Positions 8,875 to 17,776 of a DNA stretch of 64,000 bases are shown here, in pieces; the stretch's first letter is position 1, and every line of letters starts with the position of its first letter. Source of the DNA: Diaminobutyricimonas aerilata (GTDB lineage: Bacteria; Actinomycetota; Actinomycetes; Actinomycetales; Microbacteriaceae); NCBI RefSeq assembly GCF_002797715.1, contig NZ_PGFF01000001.1, forward strand, positions 1,325,304 through 1,389,303. Direction: 5' to 3'. The notes beneath the pieces are model-generated. The model had not been told where the DNA came from, searched no databases, and was given only the letters and a program-made list of their open reading frames with translations. Made by a program: the position numbers and the translations under genes.

Positions 8875-9768
8875 ATGAGCGCACCGCACCCGGTGCTGGT
8901 CGTCGGCGACGCGAACGTCGACCTCGTGCTGCGCGGCGACGTCGTGCCGCGCTTCGGTCAGGCGGAGCAACTGCTCGACGCCGCGGACCTCGTGCTCGGC
9001 GGCAGTGCGGCGATCGTCGCCTGCGGGCTCGCCCGACTCGGGGTGCCGACCGCGCTCGCCGCCGTCGTCGGCGACGACGGGTTCGGGCGGTTCACCCTCG
9101 ACGCGCTCACCGCCGCGGGAGTCGCGACCGACCGCATCCGCGTCGACCCGGTCGTGCCGACGGGCATCTCGGTGATCCTCTCCGGCGCGGACGACCGGGC
9201 GATCCTCACCCTGCCGGGCACCATCCCGACCCTGCGCCCCGCCGACGTCGCCCTCGGCGACGCGCGGTGGGTGCACGTCGCCTCGCCGTTCCTCATGCCG
9301 GGGTTCACCGAGTCGCTGCCCGACGTGCTGGCGGGACTGCGCGCCGCGGGCGCCGGGGTGAGCCTCGACACGAACTGGGACCCCACGGAACGCTGGAGCG
9401 GCGTCTCCGGCGCACTCGAGCACGTCGACGTGCTGCTGCCGAACCGCGCCGAGCTCGAGGCGATCTCGCGCGTGGCCGACCCGCTCGCCGCCGGCGTACG
9501 GCTCGTCGTGAAGGACGGCGCCGCGGGCGGCTGGTCGCTCGATCCCGCGGGGGAGCGCCACGCGGCACCCGGCCTCGAGATCGACGTCGTCGACACGACC
9601 GGCGCGGGCGACAGCTTCGATGCCGGCTACCTCGCCGCGATCGCGCACGGCGTGCACGATGAGCGCGAGCGGGTGCGCTGGGCGACGGTCGCCGGATCGC
9701 TCTCGACCCGGGCCGCCGGCGGAACCGGGGCGCAGGCCACCCTCGACGAGCTGCGGGCGCACCTGTGA
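8875..9768 (+). CDS. PfkB-family carbohydrate kinase (ribokinase-like)
   Basis: The protein is an ATP-dependent sugar kinase of 297 residues. The N-terminal signature is GDANVDLVLRG and the C-terminal PfkB signature is DTTGAGDSFDAGYLA with the catalytic Asp near residue 246. LGGSAAIVACGLARLG corresponds to the substrate-binding loop. The first of two adjacent, different PfkB genes, it overlaps the second by four bases (GTGA). In this operon it probably phosphorylates the free sugar released by GH4 after isomerisation, but no isomerase gene is present nearby and the substrate is not identifiable. Confidence 0.85.
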   Translation: MSAPHPVLVVGDANVDLVLRGDVVPRFGQAEQLLDAADLVLGGSAAIVACGLARLGVPTALAAVVGDDGFGRFTLDALTAAGVATDRIRVDPVVPTGISVILSGADDRAILTLPGTIPTLRPADVALGDARWVHVASPFLMPGFTESLPDVLAGLRAAGAGVSLDTNWDPTERWSGVSGALEHVDVLLPNRAELEAISRVADPLAAGVRLVVKDGAAGGWSLDPAGERHAAPGLEIDVVDTTGAGDSFDAGYLAAIAHGVHDERERVRWATVAGSLSTRAAGGTGAQATLDELRAHL

Positions 9769-10700
9769 TCACGACGCTCCTGCTGAGTCCCGCGCTCGAT
9801 GTCACCTACCTCGTCGACACGGTGGAGCTCGGCGCGATCCACCGGCCGCGCGAGGTGCTGCGCCTGCCGGGCGGCAAGGGACTCAACCTCGCGCGGGCGG
9901 CCGCGACACTCGGCGGCCGCGCGCGCGTCGTCGCGCCGCTCGGCGGCGGCATCGGCGACCTCGTCGCCCGGCTCGCCGCCGAGGCCGACGTGGAGATGAT
10001 CGTCGTGCCGGCACCCGGGGAGACGCGCACGTGCGTGACGGTCGTCGGGGACGACGGAGTGCACACCGAGTTCTACGAACCCGCGACCGGCGTCGACGAC
10101 GCCGCGCTCGAGGGCGTGCTCGCGGCGACGGCCGCCCTCGACGCCGGAGGCTGGACCGCCCTCTCGGGGAGCGTCCCGCCCGCGCTCGACCCCGCGCTGC
10201 TCGTCCGGCTGCTCGCGGACCGCGTCGCCGCGGGAGACCACGTCGCCGTCGACACGCACGGCTCCGCGCTCGCCGCCGTGCTCGAGGCCGTCCCGCCGGC
10301 GGTCGTCAAGATCAACCGCGCCGAGGCGAGCGGATACCTGGGCCGAGACGGGGACGCCCTCGCCCTCGCCGGCGCACTCCACGAGCGCACCGGTGGGCTC
10401 GCGGTGGTCACCGACGGGGTGCACGGCGCGGCCGCCGTCGACCGCACTCACGCGCGCCGCGCCGCGCCGTACCCGCACCCGGGCCGCTTCGCCGTCGGCA
10501 GTGGCGACAGCTTCCTCGCCGGGCTGCTCGTCGCACTGGAGGCGGGTGGCGACCTCGGCGACGCGCTCTCCCTCGCGAGCGCGGGTGCCGCCGCGAACAC
10601 GGCACGACCGGGCGCCGCGTCGTTCACCGCCGACGATGTCGCGACGGCGCGTACGCTCGTGCGGGTGGAGACCGCCCCTCGACCCGCCTCCGCCGAGTGA
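9765..10700 (+). CDS. PfkB-family kinase, 1-phosphofructokinase/tagatose-6-phosphate kinase type
   Basis: This 311-residue protein belongs to the FruK/LacC/PfkB branch, whose members phosphorylate a ketose monophosphate. It begins ITTLLLSPALDVTY, followed by RLPGGKGLNLARAAATLGG for substrate binding, a PPALDP segment, VKINRAEASGYLG and the catalytic GSGDSFLAGLLVAL near residue 246. The catalytic loop reads VGSGDSF rather than the common GAGDS, a mild variation that keeps the key Asp. With the upstream aldolase it would complete a route from ketose 6- or 1-phosphate to the bisphosphate and then to trioses. Confidence 0.85.
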   Translation: MITTLLLSPALDVTYLVDTVELGAIHRPREVLRLPGGKGLNLARAAATLGGRARVVAPLGGGIGDLVARLAAEADVEMIVVPAPGETRTCVTVVGDDGVHTEFYEPATGVDDAALEGVLAATAALDAGGWTALSGSVPPALDPALLVRLLADRVAAGDHVAVDTHGSALAAVLEAVPPAVVKINRAEASGYLGRDGDALALAGALHERTGGLAVVTDGVHGAAAVDRTHARRAAPYPHPGRFAVGSGDSFLAGLLVALEAGGDLGDALSLASAGAAANTARPGAASFTADDVATARTLVRVETAPRPASAE

Positions 10701-12406
10701 GCCGACGCCGGGTGCCGCGCCGCATCGGCGCGGCCGCAGTGGTGCTGATCGGAGTCCTGATGGCCGGATGCACCTCCGCCGCCGATCCGCGGCCCACCCC
10801 GCCACCGGTCGACACCAGCGGCCCGCGGGCCGCGTTCGTCGACGCGCCGGCCGGCGCGTCCGTCGTCATCGACGGCGACGACTGGAGCCTGCCCCCGTGG
10901 GTGCGGCCCGCGGCGAACTCGGGATTCTTCTCGGAGGAGGCCTCCGAGGAGCACCGCGTGCTCGTGCGCTCGGTCGACCTCACCTGGCGCCAGCTGCAGC
11001 CGCGACGCGATGCCGCCATCGACCGCGCGGCGAGCGGCAGCGCTCAACAGCTCGAGTTCGCCTCGCTCCACGACCAACTCGCCGACCCGGGCGCCTTCTG
11101 GATGCGATTGTTCGCGAGCGGTGCGGACTGGGCGCCCGAGTGGATCGTCGACGAGTGCGGCGTGTCGACCTACGGACCGGACTACGACGGCATGGAGCAC
11201 CTGCCCATCTGGGACGAGTGCGTGTGGGGGCACCTGCTCGACACCTACCGCCGCGTCTTCGTCGATGAGGGGCTCGCCGCGGATCCGCGGCTGCGCTTCG
11301 TCTACGTGCCCGGCGCCTTCACCTGGGCGGAGTTCGACTACGACATCGTCTCGGCCGCCGTCGAGACCGGTGACCTCGACGAGGAGGCGTACCTCGCCTG
11401 GTACTCCCACGCCTGGACCGACCTCGTCGAGCTCTTCGGCGACCAGGCGCACAAGCTCGTCTTCACGGGGGAGGACTACCCGTTCGGACCGTTCGGTGCC
11501 GCCGACGATCTGCTCGCCCGCGACGCCGTCGACGCCGGCATGGGCATCCGCACCGGCATCACGGAACTCGCGAACTTCCACCTCAGCGAAGCCCCCGCGT
11601 ACGGCTCGGCGATCCAGCCCGACGGGCACCTCGTCGTGGACGAGTCGCTTCCCGTGCACAGCGGCCGGTTCGTCGTCGCGACCGAGAACGAGTGCTACAC
11701 CGATTGCGGCTACGAGACCGACGAGCCGTACTACGCGGTGCGGCAGTCGAACCTCAAGGCGCTGCAATTGCGCACGAACTGGATCTATGTCGTGCCCGGG
11801 CCGTCGTACTTCGACGAGTACCCGGAGCACTGGGACTGGGTGCGGTTGTCGCAGGGGCAACGGCCGGAGACCTCGGCCGATGCCTGGGCCGCCTTCCGCG
11901 ACGCGGAGGACACCTACTGGCGCGACGAGGCGGGCGAACGGTTCGCCGACCCGGCAGCCTGGGTCGATCGGCCGTGGGTACGCAACCTCGAACGGTGGCT
12001 CGTGCAGCGGGACGAACCGGGGTCGGTGGCCCACCGCACCGAGGTGGACGCGCACGTCGAGACGCTCGAGCCCGACAACGGCACCGCGTTCGAGGGGCTC
12101 TCCACGGCGGTCGCCGAGGGCGATACCGGCTTCGTGCTCGAGGTCGACGAGCGGTTCGCCGCGGCCGCAGGCGACCGACGTCTCGTGGCGAAGGTCACCT
12201 TCCTCGACACGGGCCGGGGCGGCTTCTCGCTCGACACCGCCTCCGGAGGCTCACCCGTCATCGAACGCGCGAACACGGGTGGGTGGCGCACCGCCACGGT
12301 CACCCTGCCGGGCCTCGGCGGAACCGCACGGTTCCGCATCGCGCTCGAGCAGGGCGCCGACGACCTCGTGATCCGTTTCGTCCGCCTCGTGCGGGCGGAG
12401 GGCTGA
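10697..12406 (+). CDS. Glycosidase-like lipoprotein of unknown specificity
   Basis: The 569-residue protein starts with a lipoprotein signal: basic residues, AAAVVLIGVLMAGC, with the lipidated Cys near residue 25. The body looks like a TIM-barrel hydrolase of the GH42-like or DUF4832-like kind: LVRSVDLTWRQLQP, FWMRLFASG, LPIWDECVWGHLLDTYRRVF, RLRFVYVPGAFTWAEFDYD, KLVFTGEDYPFG and RFVVATENECYTDCGYETD. A predicted beta-sandwich tail covers about residues 440-569. Candidate acidic residues (TWAEFD, FTGEDY, ATENEC) are visible, but none can be assigned as catalytic. The GTG start overlaps the kinase stop by four bases, making this the last gene of the GH4 operon. I do not recognise a characterised homologue. 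Confidence 0.55.
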   Translation: MSRRRVPRRIGAAAVVLIGVLMAGCTSAADPRPTPPPVDTSGPRAAFVDAPAGASVVIDGDDWSLPPWVRPAANSGFFSEEASEEHRVLVRSVDLTWRQLQPRRDAAIDRAASGSAQQLEFASLHDQLADPGAFWMRLFASGADWAPEWIVDECGVSTYGPDYDGMEHLPIWDECVWGHLLDTYRRVFVDEGLAADPRLRFVYVPGAFTWAEFDYDIVSAAVETGDLDEEAYLAWYSHAWTDLVELFGDQAHKLVFTGEDYPFGPFGAADDLLARDAVDAGMGIRTGITELANFHLSEAPAYGSAIQPDGHLVVDESLPVHSGRFVVATENECYTDCGYETDEPYYAVRQSNLKALQLRTNWIYVVPGPSYFDEYPEHWDWVRLSQGQRPETSADAWAAFRDAEDTYWRDEAGERFADPAAWVDRPWVRNLERWLVQRDEPGSVAHRTEVDAHVETLEPDNGTAFEGLSTAVAEGDTGFVLEVDERFAAAAGDRRLVAKVTFLDTGRGGFSLDTASGGSPVIERANTGGWRTATVTLPGLGGTARFRIALEQGADDLVIRFVRLVRAEG

Positions 12407-12409
12407 ATC

Positions 12410-13480
12410 TCAGAGGTCCTTACGCCACGCGCCCTCGAACCCGATCGACACGAAGCCGACCGCCTCGTTGACGTCGAGCATCGGCCGGTTCTCCTCGGCG
12501 TTGAAGGTCAGCACCGAGGGGTGGCCGGGGCGCTCCTGCTCGAGGTGCAGCAGGTTCGCGATCTTCAGCACCATACCCAGACGGTGCCCGCGGTGCTCCC
12601 GCAGCACGAGCGTGTCGCCCTGCGTCACCGGCCGGTGCGGCTCCCGCGGCACATACAGCTGCGTGTAGCCGGCCAGGCGCCCGCTCGGCACGTGCTCGAC
12701 CGCGGCGGTGAGCACCGTCGTCGGGCTCGCCTGCTCGCGCAACTCCTCCTCGTGCACGCGCTCGGCCGTCCACGGATCGGCGGGCTCTTCGAGGCCGGCG
12801 CTCGGCGCATCCGTCACCATCCGCGTGATGAGGTGCGCCATGTCGCCGAGCCGGTCGCCCGGGGTGGGGCCGGTCCAGCGCTCCACGCGGTAGTCGGTGC
12901 CGGCCCTGGCGGTCGCCGCGGCGAGGTGCGCCTCGAGGTCGGCTGCGGGCACCGGCAGCGCGAGCCGGCTGGCGCGGGCCACCTGCTCCAGCCGGTAGCC
13001 GCGGGCGAGCAGGAACCGCACCTCCGCGTTACCGGCGGGCACCGACCCGGAGCCGGTCGGCGGCACGAGCCGCTCGCCGGGTGCATCGGCGGACGGCGTG
13101 TAGACGATGAGCTTGCGGACGCCGCTTTCCGCCGCGACGCCCTCGACACGGTCCGCGAGCGCGGTTCCGATGCCGCGCCGACGGTACTCCGGCAGCACCT
13201 GCACGACCACCCACGCGGTGTCGGCGGCCTCGCCGAGGCGCGTCTCGAACATCGCCCGGGCGACGACCCGCCCGTCGACGCGCACACCGAAGAGCCGGTG
13301 CGGCTCGTGCTCGGACTGCCACCCCGGCAGCAGTTCCGCCGCCGTCCACGTTCCCTCGTCGGAGCCCCACACCTCCGCCTCGACGGCGTTGCGCACATCG
13401 ACGGTCGCGATGAAATCGGCCGCGTCGGCATCCTCGATGCGGGCGGGGATGCGCAGTTCCTCGACGGTGAAGGCGGACAT
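12410..13480 (-). CDS. Double-domain GNAT acetyltransferase
   Basis: The 356-residue protein contains two GNAT folds in tandem. The N-terminal copy has the acetyl-CoA loop EYRRRGIGTALADRV near residue 95 and LARGYRLEQ at its end. The C-terminal copy has VLREHRGHRLGMVLKIANL near residue 290 and a terminal NEAVGFVSIGFEGAW segment. This layout matches mycothiol-synthase-like and related actinobacterial two-domain GNATs, but the acceptor is unknown. The ATG at 13480 has AGGAGA about nine bases upstream; a TAGCCT -10 candidate lies at 13534-13539. The gene converges on the glycosidase-like lipoprotein gene with three bases between stops. Confidence 0.75.
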   Translation of the reverse strand: MSAFTVEELRIPARIEDADAADFIATVDVRNAVEAEVWGSDEGTWTAAELLPGWQSEHEPHRLFGVRVDGRVVARAMFETRLGEAADTAWVVVQVLPEYRRRGIGTALADRVEGVAAESGVRKLIVYTPSADAPGERLVPPTGSGSVPAGNAEVRFLLARGYRLEQVARASRLALPVPAADLEAHLAAATARAGTDYRVERWTGPTPGDRLGDMAHLITRMVTDAPSAGLEEPADPWTAERVHEEELREQASPTTVLTAAVEHVPSGRLAGYTQLYVPREPHRPVTQGDTLVLREHRGHRLGMVLKIANLLHLEQERPGHPSVLTFNAEENRPMLDVNEAVGFVSIGFEGAWRKDL

Positions 13481-13636
13481 GCGGTGCGGCTCTCCTCGGA
13501 GGCGAATGGGATTCGGAAATCGGGCAGCCGACCAGGCTAGCGCCTCCGCGGTGCCGGGTCGAGGGTCGGGTACGCTCGACCCAGCATCCGGGCGGGACAG
13601 TCCGGCGAACCGCCGCACACATCGAGGGGAGGCCGC

Positions 13637-16600
13637 GTGTATCTGAAGAGCCTGACGCTCAAGGGCTTCAAGTCGTTCGCGCAGCCGACCACCTTCGCCT
13701 TCGAACCCGGCGTGACGTGCGTGGTCGGACCGAACGGCTCGGGCAAGTCCAACGTCGTGGATGCGCTCGCCTGGGTGATGGGGGAGCAGGGCGCGAAGAC
13801 GCTCCGCGGCGGCAAGATGGAGGACGTCATCTTCGCCGGCACGGCGACGAAGGGGCCCCTCGGTCGCGCCGAGGTCGTGCTGACCATCGACAACTCCGAC
13901 GGCGCCCTGCCGATCGACTACAGCGAGGTCACGATCTCGCGCACACTGTTCCGCAACGGCGGCAGCGAATACGCGATCAACGGCGAGACGTGCCGCCTGC
14001 TCGACGTGCAGGAGCTGCTGTCCGATTCGGGCCTCGGCCGCGAGATGCACGTCATCGTCGGACAGGGACAGCTCGACGCGGTGCTGCACGCCACGCCCGA
14101 GGAACGCCGCGGGTTCATCGAGGAGGCCGCGGGCATCCTCAAGCACCGTCGACGCAAGGAGAAGACCCTCCGCAAGCTCGAGGCGATGCAGACCAACCTC
14201 ACCCGCCTCAACGACCTCGCCGGTGAGCTGCGCCGCCAGCTCAAGCCGCTCGGACAGCAGGCCGAGATCGCGCGCGAGGCGCAGTCGATCGCGGCGGTCG
14301 TCCGCGACGCCCGCGCGCGGCTGCTCGCCGACGAGGTCGTCGCGCTGCGCGCCGCGCTCGCCGACTTCGGGCGCAGCGAACACGAGCGCAAGAGCGAACG
14401 CATCGTGCTGCAGGAGCAACTCGACCAGGCGAAACTCCGGCAGGGTCGGCTCGAGCAGTCGATGACCGGCGACGCCGTCGACACGGCCCGGCGCGTCGCG
14501 TTCGGACTCGAGCAGGCGCAGGACCGCTTGCGGTCGCTGTTCTCCCTCGCCAACCAGAAGCTCACGATGCTCGCCCAGCAGGCCGAGGCCCCGGGCGCAT
14601 CCGTCACCGTCACCGAGCAGATGGTGCAGGAGGCCCGCGACGAGGCCGCGCGGCTGCGTGACGACGTCGCGATCGCCGAGCAGGCCGTCGGGCGTGCCGC
14701 GGGAGCGACCGCCACCGCGAAGGCATCGCTCGATTCCCTCGACGAGGAGATCAGCGCGCAGAGCGCCCTCGTCTCGCAGCACGACCTCGAGGTCGCCCGA
14801 CTCGTCAGCGCGGTCGAGGTCGCCCAGTCGCGGCTCGCCGCGACGCGGGGCGAACTGCTCCGGCAGCAGAACGCGCTCGAGCAGGCCGAGGCGCGGCGCG
14901 ACTCCAACCGCGCGGCGCTCGACGAGCTCGAGGCCGAGGCGACCGAGGTCGAGCAGGGCGACGGCGCCCTCGACGCCGACTACGAGGCCGCCGAGAGCGA
15001 GGTCGCGGCTCTGCAGGCCGACATCGAGCGGATGCGCGACGAGCTGCACACCCATGAACGCGAGCGCGACGCCCTCGCCGCCCGTAACTCCGCGCTCTCG
15101 ATGGCGGTGGACTCGAAGGACGGATCCACCGCGATCGCGTCGGTCACGGGTATCCGCGGCATCGTCGCCGATCACGTGCAGGTGCGCCCCGGGTACGAGG
15201 CCGCCATCGCGGCCGCCCTGGGTTCACTCGCCGAGGCCGCGCTCGCCGACTCCCGCGACGCCGCCTTCGACGCGGTGCGGCACGCCGCCGAGACCGACGC
15301 GGGCCGCGTCGAGGTCGTCATCGCCGACGCCCCGACGAACTCCGACCCCGTCAGGGCGGTCGACGGGGCCCTCCCCGCCGCCGGACTGGTCACCGCCCCC
15401 GACGGAGTGCTCGCCCTGCTCGCCCGTGTCGTCGTCGTCGACGATCTGGAGGCGGCCGCACGGGTCTGGCCGAAGCTCGACGACGGACTCACCCTCGTCA
15501 CCCGCGAGGGCGACGTCGTCACCGCCGTCGTCGTACGCGGCGGCAGCGACGACGGACGCAGCCGGCTCGAACTCGTCGCCGAACGCGACGCCGCAGCGGA
15601 GCGGCTCGCCGAGGTCGCCACGACGATCGAGCGGGTGCGGTTCGACCTCGCGGAACTGCGGGGCGCACTCGACGCGGCCAAGCAGCGCGCCTCCGCCGCG
15701 CTCGCGGCCCTCCGGGCCTTCGACGCGGAGCTCTCCGCCCAGAGCGAGCGCCTCTCCCGCGCGCGGGTGCAGTTCGAGGCGGCGCAGGCCGAGTGGGAAC
15801 GGATCGGCTCGGGTCTCTCCCGATCGACCGAGGCGGTCCGCGAGGCGGAATCCGCCGTGGCACGCGCCGAGGCCGCCCGCGACGAGCACGCCGCGACGCC
15901 CCGCCCGATGCTCGACGTCTCCGCACGGGACGGTCTCGTGGCCGAACTCGAGGCCGCACGTGCCTCGGAACTCGAGCAGCGCATCGCCCTCGAGACGATC
16001 CGCGAACGGGTGCGCGGCGAGGTCGCGCGCGCCGAACAGCTCGAACGGCGCCGCCAGGCCGAACGTCAGGCCGCCCAGGAACAGGCCCGGCTCACGGTGC
16101 TGCGTCAACGGCAGATCGCGAGCGCGACCCGGGTCGTCGAGGCGCTGCCTGCGGTGCTCGATGCGGTCGACCGCTCCGTCGCCGAGGCCCGCGTGCGGCT
16201 CGCGGCGGCCGAAGCCGAACGTGCCCAGCAGAACGAGGAGCTGTCGGAGTTGCGGCGCTCCGAGGCGGCCCTGCGCGAGCGTCTCACCGCCGTGAGCGAC
16301 AGCGTGCACGGACTCGAGATGCAGATCTACGAGAAGAAGCTGCACCTGTCGAGCCTGCTCGAACGGGCCGGCAACGAACTCGGTCTCGTCGAAGACGTGC
16401 TCGTCGCCGAGTACGGTCCCGAGGTGCCGGTGCCCGACCCGGCGGGTCGCGCATCCGACGACCCCGACGCCGAGGTGCCGACCGTGCCGTTCGTGCGGGC
16501 GGAGCAGGAGGCGCGCCTCGCACGCGCCGAGCGCAAGCTGTCGCAGCTCGGCCGGGTCAACCCGCTCGCGCTCGAGGAGTTCGCCGCGCTCGAGCAGCGG

Positions 16601-17161
16601 CACAAGTTCCTCACCGAGCAGCTCACCGACCTGACGAACACCCGGCGCGACCTGCTCACGATCATCGAGGAACTCGACGGTCGGATGCGCGACATCTTCG
16701 CGGCGGCCTTCGATGACACGCGGGCCGCGTTCGACCGCGTCTTCCCGATCCTGTTCCCCGGCGGAACGGGGAGCCTGCACCTGACCGATCCCGATGACAT
16801 GCTCACGACGGGCATCGAGGTGTCGGTGAAGCCGGCGGGAAAGAAGATCGAACGGTTGTCGCTGCTCTCCGGCGGGGAACGCTCGCTCGCCGCGGTCGCG
16901 CTGCTGATCGCGATCTTCAAGGCCCGGCCGAGCCCGTTCTACATCATGGACGAGGTGGAGGCGGCGCTCGACGACGCGAACCTCGGCCGGCTGCTGACGA
17001 TCTTCGAAGACCTGCGCGAGTCGTCGCAGCTCATCGTGATCACGCACCAGAAGCGCACGATGGAGATCGCGGACGCGCTCTACGGGGTGTCGATGCGGCA
17101 GGACGGCGTGAGCGCCGTGGTGGGGCAGCGCGTCGCGACCCCGGCCGAGAAGGCCAGCTGA
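13637..17161 (+). CDS. smc: Chromosome segregation protein SMC
   Basis: SMC forms the ATP-driven condensin ring that organises and segregates chromosomes. The 1174-residue length is typical. The protein begins MYLKSLTLKGFKSFAQPT, with Walker A GPNGSGKSN at residues 32-40, long coiled coils rich in Glu, Ala and Arg (about 165-500 and 660-1000), a hinge around 505-650, the ABC signature LSGGERSLAAVALL near 1076 and Walker B FYIMDEVEAALDD. The GTG start has GGGGAGG four bases upstream, and a TACGCT hexamer at 13571-13576 may be the -10. No scpA or scpB lies beside it. It meets the phosphatase gene head-on with a four-base gap. Confidence 0.97.
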   Translation: MYLKSLTLKGFKSFAQPTTFAFEPGVTCVVGPNGSGKSNVVDALAWVMGEQGAKTLRGGKMEDVIFAGTATKGPLGRAEVVLTIDNSDGALPIDYSEVTISRTLFRNGGSEYAINGETCRLLDVQELLSDSGLGREMHVIVGQGQLDAVLHATPEERRGFIEEAAGILKHRRRKEKTLRKLEAMQTNLTRLNDLAGELRRQLKPLGQQAEIAREAQSIAAVVRDARARLLADEVVALRAALADFGRSEHERKSERIVLQEQLDQAKLRQGRLEQSMTGDAVDTARRVAFGLEQAQDRLRSLFSLANQKLTMLAQQAEAPGASVTVTEQMVQEARDEAARLRDDVAIAEQAVGRAAGATATAKASLDSLDEEISAQSALVSQHDLEVARLVSAVEVAQSRLAATRGELLRQQNALEQAEARRDSNRAALDELEAEATEVEQGDGALDADYEAAESEVAALQADIERMRDELHTHERERDALAARNSALSMAVDSKDGSTAIASVTGIRGIVADHVQVRPGYEAAIAAALGSLAEAALADSRDAAFDAVRHAAETDAGRVEVVIADAPTNSDPVRAVDGALPAAGLVTAPDGVLALLARVVVVDDLEAAARVWPKLDDGLTLVTREGDVVTAVVVRGGSDDGRSRLELVAERDAAAERLAEVATTIERVRFDLAELRGALDAAKQRASAALAALRAFDAELSAQSERLSRARVQFEAAQAEWERIGSGLSRSTEAVREAESAVARAEAARDEHAATPRPMLDVSARDGLVAELEAARASELEQRIALETIRERVRGEVARAEQLERRRQAERQAAQEQARLTVLRQRQIASATRVVEALPAVLDAVDRSVAEARVRLAAAEAERAQQNEELSELRRSEAALRERLTAVSDSVHGLEMQIYEKKLHLSSLLERAGNELGLVEDVLVAEYGPEVPVPDPAGRASDDPDAEVPTVPFVRAEQEARLARAERKLSQLGRVNPLALEEFAALEQRHKFLTEQLTDLTNTRRDLLTIIEELDGRMRDIFAAAFDDTRAAFDRVFPILFPGGTGSLHLTDPDDMLTTGIEVSVKPAGKKIERLSLLSGGERSLAAVALLIAIFKARPSPFYIMDEVEAALDDANLGRLLTIFEDLRESSQLIVITHQKRTMEIADALYGVSMRQDGVSAVVGQRVATPAEKAS

Positions 17162-17165
17162 GGCG

Positions 17166-17744
17166 TCAGTCGGCGTCGGTCTCGGCGACCGCGACGAACG
17201 GCTCGCCGTTCACGGTGAGCACCTTCCACGCGTCACCGTCGAGCCGGAACGTCGACACGGCGCCGTTGCGGATGCCGTCGACGGGGCTCCCCGCGAGCGA
17301 GGCGAGGGTGTAGCGGATGATCGTCCCGTGGCAGACGATCACGACGTCCGCGTCCCCGTAGTCGTCCGCGATGCGGGCGAGGCCCGCCCGGCCGCGCTCG
17401 ACGACCGACGGGATGGGTTCTGCGCCCGGGTATTCGCGGTCGGGCCAGCGGTCCATCGCCTCGGTCGCGTTGAACCCCTCGAGGGGCCCGTAATCGCGTT
17501 CGGTGAGTTCCTCGTACGCGGCGCCGAGCGGGACGCCCAGCCGGTCGGCGATGATCTGCGCCGTCTCGCGCGCCCGCGAGAGCGGAGAACTCACGACGGC
17601 GGCCCACTCGGTCCCGCGCACGACGTCGACCGCCTCGGCGGCCTGCTCACGTCCGCGTTCGTTCAGGGGGATGTCGCTCGAGCCCTGGAGTCGGTCTTCG
17701 CGGTTCCAGTCGGTCTGTCCGTGGCGGATGAAGGCGTAGGTCAC
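17166..17744 (-). CDS. Histidine phosphatase (phosphoglycerate mutase-like)
   Basis: This 192-residue protein carries the RHG motif (FIRHGQTDWN, catalytic His at residue 7) and the second catalytic region VVIVCHGTIIRYTLASL, with SSPLSRARETAQIIA between them. Members dephosphorylate sugar phosphates, cofactors or nucleotides in the cytoplasm; the substrate is not predictable. The GTG at 17744 is chosen because the RHG motif must lie near the N-terminus. The long open frame upstream of it is an overlap with the GH13 gene, whose stop lies 32 bases away. Confidence 0.85.
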   Translation of the reverse strand: MTYAFIRHGQTDWNREDRLQGSSDIPLNERGREQAAEAVDVVRGTEWAAVVSSPLSRARETAQIIADRLGVPLGAAYEELTERDYGPLEGFNATEAMDRWPDREYPGAEPIPSVVERGRAGLARIADDYGDADVVIVCHGTIIRYTLASLAGSPVDGIRNGAVSTFRLDGDAWKVLTVNGEPFVAVAETDAD

Positions 17745-17776
17745 GGGGATCCATTCTCCCGGGTCGTGGGCACCGG

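Noticed and set aside
9765-10700. The second PfkB gene as a duplicate of the first
   Set aside because: The two belong to different branches (ribokinase-like versus FruK/LacC-like), with different N-terminal and catalytic motifs, so they are not a recent duplication.
5637-12406. Missing ATPase as evidence that the first importer operon is broken
   Set aside because: Actinobacterial CUT1 sugar importers often lack their own ATPase and share one such as MsiK. The second importer in the window lacks it as well.
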